Assembly: GCA_900544425.1 (NCBI GenBank)
Contig: UQUX01000011.1
Coordinates: 1 to 24,475, forward strand
Source: an uncultured Collinsella sp.
GTDB taxonomy: Bacteria; Actinomycetota; Coriobacteriia; Coriobacteriales; Coriobacteriaceae
Reading direction: 5' to 3'
Length of the DNA stretch: 24,475 nucleotides
Shown here: piece after piece, positions 1 to 6,359 of the stretch
Layout: each line of letters begins with the position of its first letter
Numbering within the stretch: position 1 is the first letter of the stretch
Notes under the pieces: model-generated
What the model was told of the DNA's origin: nothing
Seen by the model: the letters and a program-made list of their open reading frames with translations, nothing else
Databases searched by the model: none
Made by a program: the position numbers and the translations under genes

Positions 1-349
1 AGGCGTCCGGGTTCACCGAGCGCACGGCGGCGATGGCGGCCTCGACGGAGCTCGTGTCGAAGAAGTTCCTGTCCGAGTCATAGTTGGTGGGCGTGGCGAC
101 GACGGCGTAGTCGGCACCCGTATAGGCCTCCGCCACGTCGACGGTGGCGTGCAAGTCGAGCTGGCGCTCCCCCGCCTCGGCCTCCGCCAGAAAGCGCTCG
201 ATCTCGTCGTCCTGGATGGGCGATACGTAGCTGTTGATCTTCTCGACCTTCTCGGGCACGATGTCCAGCGCGTGGACCTCGTTGTGCTGCGATAACAGGA
301 CGGCGAGGGACAGTCCGACGTAGCCAGTTCCGGCGACGGCAATCTTCAT
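1..349 (-). CDS. ugd: UDP-glucose/nucleotide-sugar dehydrogenase, N-terminal part (runs off the window)
   Basis: NAD-dependent oxidation of a UDP-hexose, most likely UDP-glucose to UDP-glucuronate, supplying a precursor to a surface polysaccharide. The visible 116 codons begin MKIAVAGTGYVGLSLAVLL, the Rossmann nucleotide-binding loop (GxGYVG) at the very N-terminus. They continue through a stretch containing YAVVATPTNYD, which is the family's second conserved block. The ATG is at 349, preceded by GGAG about six bases upstream. It lies 38 bp downstream of the priming sugar transferase, so it is the third gene of the second polysaccharide locus. The catalytic-Cys and C-terminal domains lie outside the window. 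A second ugd sits at 23573-24475 and a decayed one at 13057-13520. The family is certain; the exact sugar substrate is inferred. Confidence 0.93.
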   Translation of the reverse strand, partial: MKIAVAGTGYVGLSLAVLLSQHNEVHALDIVPEKVEKINSYVSPIQDDEIERFLAEAEAGERQLDLHATVDVAEAYTGADYAVVATPTNYDSDRNFFDTSSVEAAIAAVRSVNPDA

Positions 350-387
350 TTTCTTCTCCGATTCGAATCGGGTATTAAATTTAGGCA

Positions 388-1149
388 TTAGTACGCATCG
401 CTCCCGTTGAAGACCTCCAGAACCGTGAGGAGGACGATCTTGAGGTCCATGACGATTCCGCGCTTGGCTATGTACTCGAGGTCCCGGCGGACCATGCCGT
501 CGAAACCGGTGGAATTGCGCTCCGTAACCTGCCAGAGTCCCGTGATACCTGGCTTCACTGCTAGCCTCTGCAGGTCGTACTCGGTGTACTCCGCGACCTC
601 GTTAGGCAGCGGCGGACGGGGCCCAACGACGCTCATCTGGCCCAGAAACACATTCAGAAACTGTGGGAACTCGTCGATGGAGTGCTTGCGGATGAACTTG
701 CCGATTTTCGTTACGCGCGGGTCGTCCCTCATCTTGAACATGGCACCGGCGATCTCGTTTTGCTCCTTGAGCTCGGCGAGGCGCTCATCGGCGTCCTTGT
801 ACATGGATCGGAACTTCCACATGCGGAAGGTTGACAGGGTGCCGTCGTGGCGGGTCTGGCCCACGCGAATCTGGCTGTAGAACGGGTTGCCCTCGCTCTC
901 CAGGCGGATGGCAGCGGCGAGCACGAGGCTGGGGATAGCGATGAAAACGAGCACGGCACCGCTGAACACGATGTCGAAGGCGCGCTTGACGGCCCGGTAG
1001 GCCAAGCGCGAGCGATCCCAGTCCATGATGGATTGCATGGCCTTGTAGCGGCCGTCTCCCTCACGCCGGTCCATAGCCTGAGCAATCAACGCTGCACCCG
1101 CTGGCACATCCGTTGCATCTTGAGTTTTTTCCGACACGTTCTCTTCCAA
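388..1149 (-). CDS. Priming undecaprenyl-phosphate sugar-1-phosphate transferase (WbaP/WcaJ C-terminal type)
   Basis: Bacterial sugar transferase (Pfam Bac_transf family). It moves a sugar-1-phosphate from a UDP-sugar to undecaprenyl phosphate at the inner face of the membrane, the first step of repeat-unit assembly. A single hydrophobic segment spans about residues 58-81. It is followed by the family motifs: WKFRSM near 111-116, the catalytic Asp-Glu pair in SIDEFPQ (157-163), MSVVGPRP (172-179) and KPGITGLWQV (199-208). At 253 aa it is the short form, lacking the multi-helix N-terminal domain of full WbaP. The given start is TTG at 1149. The frame is open to just after the nusG-like stop with no ATG, so the start is uncertain. 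It follows the NusG paralogue by about 50 bp, a typical regulator plus primase arrangement at the head of a capsule locus. Confidence 0.95.
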   Translation of the reverse strand: MEENVSEKTQDATDVPAGAALIAQAMDRREGDGRYKAMQSIMDWDRSRLAYRAVKRAFDIVFSGAVLVFIAIPSLVLAAAIRLESEGNPFYSQIRVGQTRHDGTLSTFRMWKFRSMYKDADERLAELKEQNEIAGAMFKMRDDPRVTKIGKFIRKHSIDEFPQFLNVFLGQMSVVGPRPPLPNEVAEYTEYDLQRLAVKPGITGLWQVTERNSTGFDGMVRRDLEYIAKRGIVMDLKIVLLTVLEVFNGSDAY

Positions 1150-1203
1150 TACTTCGTCCCCAGGTCGGAGATCCTCCCTGTTCTGTGTAGCGACCGCTTG
1201 CAG

Positions 1204-1749
1204 CTAGACAATCGCCTTTTTGAGATTCCGCATGACGCGCTGCTCGTTTGAAAGCACAGCAAGACCAACGCGCGTGGTTACGCGTCGGCCGCACAGGTTG
1301 AGCTCCAAAAAAGCAGTGCTCTTGCGTCTATTAATAGTTTTAATGAGGCCCTCGTGGCCCAGCAGCGGACCAGCCGTAACTACGACCTGGTCGCCGTCTT
1401 TTAGGGCCTCGCTCATGGGTACTACGCGGTCTCCCCTATGCGTAAAGCTGCCAATGAGCTGGGTCTCTTCTTTTGCCAGCGGCACAAACTGACCGTCCTG
1501 GGAAAGCACCCGGGCAAAGTCGTCCATGCGAAGCAGATACTGTTGCACGGTGCGGGGATCTGCCGTGTCGCAGATAAGATAACCGGGAAAGAGCGGCTTG
1601 GTCGTATTGACCCATTCGCCGTGTACTTTGATCTCGGTTTGAAATTGGGGATAAAAGAGCTCCTGCATGGCACCAGCCGGCACCATACGCTCAATGCGCT
1701 CGCGCATTACGTCTTCGCGACCGTTAATGACCTGGATCACATACCACAC
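1204..1749 (-). CDS. Specialised NusG paralogue (LoaP/RfaH/UpxY-type antiterminator)
   Basis: Transcription elongation factor of the NusG family, about 181 aa. The N-terminus (MWYVIQVINGRED) is the NGN-domain opening seen in NusG. The block TKPLFPGYLIC near residues 50-60 is the conserved PLFPGYxF-type motif, and DGDQVVVTAGPLLGHEG in the C-terminal third is the KOW motif. It stands first in a polysaccharide locus just before the priming transferase, where specialised paralogues (RfaH, UpxY, LoaP) act to let polymerase read through terminators in long operons. An in-frame GTG lies at 1758, but AAGGGGG (1758-1764) would overlap it and sits 8 nt from GTG 1749, so I chose 1749. The 5' leader has two strong hairpins. 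Housekeeping NusG would normally sit beside secE, which is absent here. The antitermination role is inferred. Confidence 0.93.
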   Translation of the reverse strand: MWYVIQVINGREDVMRERIERMVPAGAMQELFYPQFQTEIKVHGEWVNTTKPLFPGYLICDTADPRTVQQYLLRMDDFARVLSQDGQFVPLAKEETQLIGSFTHRGDRVVPMSEALKDGDQVVVTAGPLLGHEGLIKTINRRKSTAFLELNLCGRRVTTRVGLAVLSNEQRVMRNLKKAIV

Positions 1750-1778
1750 GAGCACCACCCCCTTGCTGTCTTACGTGT

Positions 1779-1851
1779 GGCTCACGGGGTTTGTGTATGG
1801 CTTCGCCAGGGCGCTTGTGCGCGAAGGCGCTCCATATTCAAACCCTGAGCC
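1779..1851 (-). promoter_or_regulatory. Leader hairpin B upstream of the NusG paralogue
   Basis: In the transcribed (minus) strand GGCTCAGGGTTT (from 1840-1851) can pair with AAACCCCGTGAGCC (from 1779-1792), leaving one or two unpaired bases. Inside it CTTCGC/GCGAAG (1801-1806 with 1821-1826) forms an inner stem. The structure ends about 15 bases before the AAGGGGG ribosome binding site of the NusG-like gene. It could affect translation or be part of an antitermination signal. The structure is seen in the sequence; the function is inferred. Confidence 0.5.
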
Positions 1852-1948
1852 CAGTTAGACAAGCACGTGGCTCTGCCTCACCGTGAACGGTATGTACAAA
1901 TGCAGTTGCTAGAGACGCGGACGTGTATCGCAAAAATAACCGCGACTC

Positions 1949-2008
1949 CAGCTGGCTGCGTGCGAACCAGTCAAGCGGGGACAAAACTGGACCGCACGAA
2001 GCCAGCTG
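1949..2008 (-). promoter_or_regulatory. Leader hairpin A: long near-perfect stem, candidate antiterminator-binding RNA
   Basis: Arms 1951-1971 and 1986-2006 are complementary at 18 of 21 positions, in blocks of seven, six and five base pairs separated by one- and two-base internal mismatches. Two more pairs extend the base to 1949/2008. The loop is 14 nt (1972-1985). No U-tract follows, so it does not look like an ordinary terminator. It lies about 200 nt upstream of the NusG-paralogue start in its presumed 5' leader. LoaP-type NusG paralogues are known to bind a leader RNA hairpin, which makes this a good candidate target. Confidence 0.6.
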
Positions 2009-2481
2009 CAAAACTGTTTCGCATTGACATACAAGCTATTTATTGCACCATGGAATTACCCAATGCAAATAAATAACGTCGCATGACTTCTTTATTGGAG
2101 CTCGTGGTGTTTCTGACACCGCCGTTACGGCCGGATGCTGATCGACCCTGCGCTTTGTGACTTGCTGAAGCCGTGAGCACAGTTGAATTCATGTAACATT
2201 AAGTATCCTAGCACAAGCTGGTAGCAAAGCTGATTTGGGCTGCGTTGCACAACATATCTTTCATTTAACGTCCTCAAGGGGGTTGTTTTGGGATGTTGTT
2301 CACGTTGACGCAGGTTATTGAGATACTGGCGGTAATTAGGGGCGTTCCTGAAGCCTAAATTAAGCAGCGAGCTGCGCCGATAATCGCGTTTGTCTAACAA
2401 ACTACGTACAGACATGGGAAATAAATTGTGCAACTTTTTGTTGCCGAAGGAGGGGTTTGTGGCGCGAGGTATTTTGACATG
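2009..2481. other. Gene-poor stretch between leader hairpin A and the tRNA-Ala terminator
   Basis: No confident gene. On the minus strand a frame is open from an ATG at about 2416 to 2125, starting MSVRSLLDKRDYRR. It gives about 96 residues with unremarkable composition, but has no recognisable ribosome binding site and no family I know. Its upstream extension runs through the tRNA and is artefactual. The promoter for the NusG-like leader should lie near 2020-2090. That stretch is AT-rich, but I cannot pick a convincing -35/-10 pair; TTGCAT with a 17-nt spacer to CAATAA is the best and is weak. Confidence 0.3.
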
Positions 2482-2512
2482 AAAAAAGGCCTCCGGGATT
2501 CCGAAGGCCTTT
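2482..2512 (-). terminator. Rho-independent terminator of tRNA-Ala
   Basis: On the minus strand GGCCTTCGG pairs with CCGGAGGCC around a four-base loop and is followed by TTTTTT (2482-2487), with an A-run on the 5' side. It lies about 10 bp beyond the 3' end of the tRNA gene. Confidence 0.9.
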
Positions 2513-2522
2513 GCATTCACGA

Positions 2523-2598
2523 TGGTGGAGACGAGGGGGATCGAACCCCTGACCTCTTGACTGCCAGTCAAGCGCTCTCCCAGCTGAGCTACGCCCCC
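2523..2598 (-). tRNA. tRNA-Ala (anticodon GGC)
   Basis: 76-nt cloverleaf with encoded CCA. The acceptor stem GGGGGCG pairs with CGTCTCC (two G-U pairs). The D-arm is TAGCTCAGCTGGGAGAGC. The anticodon stem TTGAC/GTCAA encloses the loop TTGGCAG-type sequence with anticodon GGC, which reads GCC. The T-arm contains GGTTCGATCC. An efficient terminator follows. It borders an intergenic stretch dense in inverted repeats. Confidence 0.96.
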
Positions 2599-2724
2599 GT
2601 GCGAAGAAGTACTATACGGGAACTCCCCCGCCGATGCAAGGAGAATTTTGGAAAAACTTTCCTGGGGCGGCGGCGCGGATGCGGGACGGACTCGAGAGCG
2701 ATGGGCCCGCGATGCCCGACTAAG

Positions 2725-2771
2725 CCCGCGGGGCGCGCCCCGCGGGAGGGCGGCGCTGCCGCCGCCCTCCC
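2725..2771. repeat. Two consecutive GC-rich palindromes
   Basis: 2725-2746 is a perfect 22-bp palindrome (half-site CCCGCGGGGCG). It shares its last GGG with a second perfect inverted repeat, 2744-2771, with 12-bp arms (GGGAGGGCGGCG and its complement) around a 4-base loop. Neither is followed by a T-run. They lie between tRNA-Ala and the DUF559-like gene. Confidence 0.85.
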
Positions 2772-2810
2772 ATCAGGCTCCACTCCGCCCGCCCCCGGGG
2801 CCTCCCGCCA

Positions 2811-2962
2811 CGAAACCGGCCCATCTACTACGTTTGGCCGGCATCCCCCGACCATGGCGTCTCGGGCAAAAATAAAACCGCAGGTAGACGGCCTGCGGTT
2901 TTCGCGAAATACGGGGTATGGTCGAGGGGTCGGGCTTAAACGTAGTAGATGGGCCGGTTTCG
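2811..2962. repeat. Mosaic inverted repeat with perfect 25-bp ends (BIME/REP-like)
   Basis: Outer arms 2811-2835 and 2938-2962 are perfect reverse complements over 25 bp; the core word is CCATCTACTACGTTT. Inside, both strands carry loosely similar sequence with a CCCGACCAT-like word before meeting at the central hairpin 2874-2902. The unit thus reads as two diverged copies of a roughly 70-bp element facing each other around a terminator stem. No transposase or target duplication is visible. The architecture is like bacterial interspersed mosaic elements, but I cannot name the family. Confidence 0.8.
2866..2902 (-). terminator. Terminator downstream of the DUF559-like gene
   Basis: Perfect 11-bp stem (AAAACCGCAGG and its complement, 2874-2884 and 2892-2902) with a 7-base loop. 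In the minus direction it is followed by TTTTATTTTT, so it can end transcription of the gene stopping at 3021. The A-run on the other side could make it bidirectional. It forms the centre of the 2811-2962 mosaic repeat. Confidence 0.85.
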
Positions 2963-3020
2963 CGGCGGCGGCATCGCAGGCAGCCGACCGAGGGCGCCCG
3001 GAAGTGAGCAAGGCACCCGT

Positions 3021-4178
3021 CTAACGACCGATTTCCAGCCAGTTGCACAGCACGTTGGCTCGTAACTCCATTTCCTTTGTCTTTTGCGCCTTAGTTTTAC
3101 ACCTATAGCGCAATTCCAAGCGCGAGCAAAGACTTCGCACGATCGCATCAAGTTGCTCGGCATCGTTAAGCATGTCGTGCGTAACCAAGAAGACGTCATA
3201 CCCCATACTTTGCAGCGCCGTCATGCGTTTGGCATCGTGGTCGAGCACGGCGCCTGATCCGTGGATAACCTCTCCCTGAATCTCCACGATGCCTGCCTTC
3301 ATTATGGTTGGATTTACGATCACGATATCCCCGTAGCAGACTTTTTGCCCTGCAATGATCTGCGCCGATGCGGTAAGCGGCGTAAGGTCGTTAACATACA
3401 CGTTTCGAAAGCCGGCACCGCCGCGCGAGCGAGGAAGCGATAGCAATAAAATTCCTGCAACTTCAAGCGGAGAAGCTGCTATACCTGTCACCAGCTGCGT
3501 GGCGTTGTAAAACTTCGTACCCCACTTTCGTCTTTTAATCTTACTGGCGTACTCATGAAGCTCGTGTAATTCGATGAGCGGCTTCCTCATCCAGAGCGAA
3601 GTGCCCTTTAGCCTTGTGACCTCCTTTGTTTTCTTTTGTCCGTTGGACCCCTTCGTATTTACCTGTTCTTTGACTTTTATGCGCGCATAAACGCGTTTCC
3701 ATTGTGGTTCGCCTTGGCTTTCATCGAGGTCAAAGAGGGATTCAGTGGTTGCATTCTCGGCAGCGTCTTTGGCTTTGTCTAGTTCCGCTTCTGCTGCGGC
3801 AGTGGGCTCAAAGACTGAGAACCATCCGCAAAATTCGTACATGGCAAGGACAAGATCGGTTGGAGACACAAAGCGCGCCATGGTAAATAGCGTCGCAAGT
3901 GGATTGGTAACCCTAAAGCTCATCGCGGTTTCCAGCGTGCTATCCACCCCCGAAGCATCATCACAGTGGATTGTTGTCCGTAATCCCGAATGGTAGTTCA
4001 CGCCACCGGGCACTGTTGTGGTAATAATCGGAGTTTTGAGGACGTCGACTACAAAGGGCGATTGAGATAGGGCTCGCCAGCCGTCTTCTGGGCTTGGCAG
4101 TCTTGGGTAGAGGTCGCGGATCTGCGGTGGGCAGCGCCAGTAGCGAAATGCGGTGTTTGCGCAGACGGTCTCGTCCAT
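3021..4178 (-). CDS. Orphan protein with DUF559/PD-(D/E)XK-like C-terminus
   Basis: 385-aa protein of uncertain function. The C-terminal hundred residues resemble the DUF559 very-short-patch-repair-like fold. Asp284 lies in YGDIVIVNP, followed after 14 residues by Glu299-Ile-Gln301 in IVEIQGEVIHG. Then comes a D..AKRMTALQSMGYDVFLVT segment, equivalent to the family's D..R...L...G..V....T pattern. The third catalytic position is Gln rather than Lys, as in some variants of this fold. A basic, low-complexity stretch with many Lys near residues 190-210 separates an uncharacterised N-terminal half. ATG 4178 is chosen because GGGGAGG precedes it at five bases; the upstream extension lacks a site. 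Alone between two tRNAs, it could be an AbiEi-like regulator or a nuclease-type defence protein. Both are guesses. Confidence 0.75.
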   Translation of the reverse strand: MDETVCANTAFRYWRCPPQIRDLYPRLPSPEDGWRALSQSPFVVDVLKTPIITTTVPGGVNYHSGLRTTIHCDDASGVDSTLETAMSFRVTNPLATLFTMARFVSPTDLVLAMYEFCGWFSVFEPTAAAEAELDKAKDAAENATTESLFDLDESQGEPQWKRVYARIKVKEQVNTKGSNGQKKTKEVTRLKGTSLWMRKPLIELHELHEYASKIKRRKWGTKFYNATQLVTGIAASPLEVAGILLLSLPRSRGGAGFRNVYVNDLTPLTASAQIIAGQKVCYGDIVIVNPTIMKAGIVEIQGEVIHGSGAVLDHDAKRMTALQSMGYDVFLVTHDMLNDAEQLDAIVRSLCSRLELRYRCKTKAQKTKEMELRANVLCNWLEIGR

Positions 4179-4510
4179 ATGGGCCTCCCCTAGCTTTGGC
4201 TGCGTGCCGTTATGTTTGCAAGTAGACCGATTATCAATGGCGGCATCATGCGGGTAAGTACCGGAAGCTGACCAAATGCTGGCCAATAGCTTGACGCATT
4301 TCGCCTAAAGATCGCCGTGTGGCACAAATCTGCTGGCAGGCGTTCTGGGGCCGTGGTCCCTATCTCCACATTTGTGCGTGAATCCCATGGCAAATTCAAT
4401 CAAAGAGCGCATGAGCTTTATGCAAAACGCGCGATGACGTCAGCACATGAGAGATCAGCTAGAAACGAGTTTAAATTTTTCGATTCGATTTTGGTGTCAG
4501 ATTTGGTGTC
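4179..4510. other. Intergenic stretch between the DUF559-like gene and the tRNA-Val terminator
   Basis: About 330 bp with no supported gene; the open frames here lack ribosome binding sites. At its right end the word TTTGGTGTCA occurs twice, 12 bp apart (4490-4499 and 4502-4511), directly beside the terminator of tRNA-Val. Short direct repeats abutting a tRNA 3' side are common remains of integrative-element attachment sites, but no integrase is visible here. Confidence 0.4.
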
Positions 4511-4544
4511 AAAAAAAAGGCCAGAGGCTTAACACCTCTGACCT
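4511..4544 (-). terminator. Rho-independent terminator of tRNA-Val
   Basis: On the minus strand AGGTCAGAGG pairs with CCTCTGGCCT (one G-U pair) around a short loop, followed by eight T (4511-4518 read in reverse). It begins about 10 bp after the tRNA 3' end. Confidence 0.88.
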
Positions 4545-4554
4545 GTGCTTTAGA

Positions 4555-4629
4555 TGGTGGGCGATACAAGATTCGAACTTGTGACCCCATCCGTGTGAAG
4601 GATATGCTCTACCCCTGAGCCAATCGCCC
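4555..4629 (-). tRNA. tRNA-Val (anticodon CAC)
   Basis: 75-nt cloverleaf with encoded CCA. The acceptor stem GGGCGAT/ATCGCCC is perfect. The D-arm is TGGCTCAGGGGTAGAGCA. The anticodon loop TTCACAC gives anticodon CAC, which reads GTG. The T-arm contains AGTTCGAATCT. It forms the left edge of the accessory island. Confidence 0.95.
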
Positions 4630-4767
4630 GTCGCCTTTCGGCAAAAGAGATACTATCATAGCCGCGCATGGTTTACCAAGAACTTTTTGCTCTCGATTCT
4701 AAATTCGTGGGTGCTAGCCAAGCCAAAACAACCAAAGCAATCGGAAAAACTGCAGCTAAACCACCAT

Positions 4768-5577
4768 TTACCGCTTTATCCACGAGGTCTCTGGGCGGCA
4801 GATAAGTCGTGCGTTGTTGTAGGCCATGTCGAGCGTGAGGCAGGTGCGCGCTGCGTAGAAGCCGTCCTCGCGCTGGATGGTCAGCGCCAGTTCGGGCTTG
4901 TCGCCGGTCAGGCACAGCGGCAAGAGCAGCTGGATCCGGCCGCCGTAGAACTGCGGCACCGCGAGCGTGTAGTTGGCTGCGGCGCGGCGGGCGGCCTCGA
5001 CGACAGCTCCCTCAAAGGCGCGGCGCAGCAGCAGCGAGTTGCCCTCCCCCATCAGGCTAGCGGGAATGCGTGTAAGGTTCTCCTCATCGCCCAGAATGTG
5101 GTCGATGTTGGAGCGGATGGGCAGGCGGTAGTCAAAGACCAGCTCGGAGGGGTCCTCGGCAAAGCGCACGCGGCGCGGCAGGTACTCAAATGAGACCAGC
5201 ATGGGGTCGCTCTCCTTAAAGAAGCCCTTCAAAAACCAGCGCTGGCGCGCGTCGGGCTTGGTGTTGGGCTCAAACAGGCCGTAGATGGTCTCGTAGCGGC
5301 GCGTGTACAGGCCGGTGTTGAATAGGCAACGGTCGTCGTCGAACACCAGCGGTAAGTTGGACGGGGCGGTCTGGTCCACGTCGCGCTCGGTCAAGAACAC
5401 CGCGCGGCTAAACGAAAACGACAGGTAGTTTTTGAGGATGCGGTTGCCGGGACCCCAGTCCTCGGGGTCGGCGAGGTCGGCCAAGCGCTCGTAACAGGGC
5501 TCGGGGCAAAACGCAAAGTCGTATACATTGCTGCACAGGGTGTTGGGGATCTCCATGTGACGTCCAATCCATCTCAT
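4768..5577 (-). CDS. DUF3825 domain-containing protein
   Basis: 269-aa protein of the DUF3825 family, whose biochemical activity I do not know. Family hallmarks in order are LFNTGL (about 85-90), IYGLFEPN (98-105), WFLKGF (114-119), the YLPRRVRFAEDP block (132-143) and DHILGDEENL (159-168). A C-terminal part rich in Ala and Leu follows. Elsewhere the domain can be fused to RNA-binding modules; here it stands alone. There are two in-frame ATGs, 5577 and 5556, and neither has a strong ribosome binding site. It lies just downstream of the Fic/Doc gene (24 bp), so it may share that transcript. DUF3825 with a toxin and AbiL neighbours suggests an accessory or defence role, which is inferred from context only. 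Confidence 0.85.
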   Translation of the reverse strand: MRWIGRHMEIPNTLCSNVYDFAFCPEPCYERLADLADPEDWGPGNRILKNYLSFSFSRAVFLTERDVDQTAPSNLPLVFDDDRCLFNTGLYTRRYETIYGLFEPNTKPDARQRWFLKGFFKESDPMLVSFEYLPRRVRFAEDPSELVFDYRLPIRSNIDHILGDEENLTRIPASLMGEGNSLLLRRAFEGAVVEAARRAAANYTLAVPQFYGGRIQLLLPLCLTGDKPELALTIQREDGFYAARTCLTLDMAYNNARLICRPETSWIKR

Positions 5578-5601
5578 AGCTGGCGTGCGGATGATTTGAT
5601 T

Positions 5602-6117
5602 CTATACGTGCGAAGCGTCGTCGGAGATCACGATGCAATGGCACCTAAGCTCGTTGGCTAGATCGTCGAGCGTGCGGCGTCTAGCAACGAGGTCCTGGAT
5701 CCAGGCGTAGTACTGGTTGTCTTTGGGTTCGGGGCTGTCGGACAGCACGACCGGAGTGCCGGCGAACCTTAGGACGGACAACGCAAAGACAAGGCTGGTT
5801 CGCTTGTTGCCGTCCTCGAAGATGTGGTCCTTGACCATGTGCTCGGCGACGTAGGCGACCTGGTCAAAGATGTCCGTGAAACAATCGGCTGGCGATTGGC
5901 CGAATATCGTGCAGAACGCGCCCGCAAGCACGGACTCGATGCGTCCGAGCTCGAGCATAGCCCTGTCGCCCGCGGCATCGGTCGTATAGCAGCGTCCGAT
6001 TGTTAGCAGCGTATTGTGAAGGCGCATGACGGCGCCGGCCAAGGCTTCGAGCGAACTGGCATCATCGAGCACGAGCGGCGGGAACAAACGAGCACTCTGC
6101 CGCGTAGCCGCCATCAT
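5602..6117 (-). CDS. Fic/Doc-family protein (probable toxin)
   Basis: 171-aa protein with the Fic/Doc active-site motif HIFEDGNKR at residues 98-106 (H-x-F-x-[D/N]-G-N-K-R). His is the catalytic base, Asp102 is the acidic residue that coordinates metal, and the GNKR loop binds phosphates. The NKRT ending is the form usual in death-on-curing toxins, which phosphorylate EF-Tu; canonical Fic enzymes transfer AMP. The sequence does not decide between the two reactions. I see no [S/T]xxxE[G/N] inhibitory helix in this protein, so control should come from a partner. Its ATG overlaps the stop of the 61-aa gene upstream by four bases (ATGA), the classical coupled antitoxin-toxin layout. Confidence 0.88.
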   Translation of the reverse strand: MMAATRQSARLFPPLVLDDASSLEALAGAVMRLHNTLLTIGRCYTTDAAGDRAMLELGRIESVLAGAFCTIFGQSPADCFTDIFDQVAYVAEHMVKDHIFEDGNKRTSLVFALSVLRFAGTPVVLSDSPEPKDNQYYAWIQDLVARRRTLDDLANELRCHCIVISDDASHV

Positions 6118-6299
6118 GAGTTCTCCAAGAGTCTGAGCGCGTTGGGCATGCCCGTAATGGTTAACTCAACTGCATGGTCGATCGACGTAGAGTCGTCGAG
6201 CGAAATCGGTAATGTTGAATTCTTCTCGTCCGCTATTGAATGATTTTCTTGTGCAGCTCGACCAGCGCCGTCATCTAGCTGAACATAGCTCCAAAGCAT
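6114..6299 (-). CDS. Small protein coupled to the Fic/Doc gene, putative antitoxin
   Basis: 61 residues, not recognised as Phd, RelB or any other known antitoxin. It begins MLWSYVQLDDG and is rich in acidic and polar residues in the middle (Asp, Ser, Thr). It ends in a possible short helix with LRLLENS at the C-terminus. GAGG lies five bases before its ATG, supporting real translation, and its TGA overlaps the toxin ATG by four bases. The family inhibitory pattern [S/T]xxxE[G/N] is not met: the residue four before Glu in LLEN is not Ser or Thr. It follows the RloB stop by 60 bp, so it may be cotranscribed with the AbiL-like pair. The antitoxin role is inferred from position alone. Confidence 0.6.
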   Translation of the reverse strand: MLWSYVQLDDGAGRAAQENHSIADEKNSTLPISLDDSTSIDHAVELTITGMPNALRLLENS

Positions 6300-6359
6300 T
6301 GCTACCTCGTTTACAACTTATTGAGTTAAATGTCTGCCCCCAACGCGGGATGAATCACA

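Noticed and set aside
2125..2571. 148-codon minus-strand frame running through tRNA-Ala
   Set aside because: Its N-terminal part is a translation of the tRNA gene and its terminator. Only the part after about 2416 could be real, and it has no ribosome binding site or known family.
2428..3048. Several overlapping frames of 75-198 codons in the region between tRNA-Ala and the DUF559-like gene
   Set aside because: They translate palindromes and the mosaic repeat; composition is Arg/Pro/Ala-rich as expected of GC-rich non-coding DNA.
4673..4915. 80-codon minus-strand frame with a hydrophobic C-terminus
   Set aside because: It overlaps the 3' end of the DUF3825 gene in another frame. The hydrophobic run may be chance, and there is no ribosome binding site.
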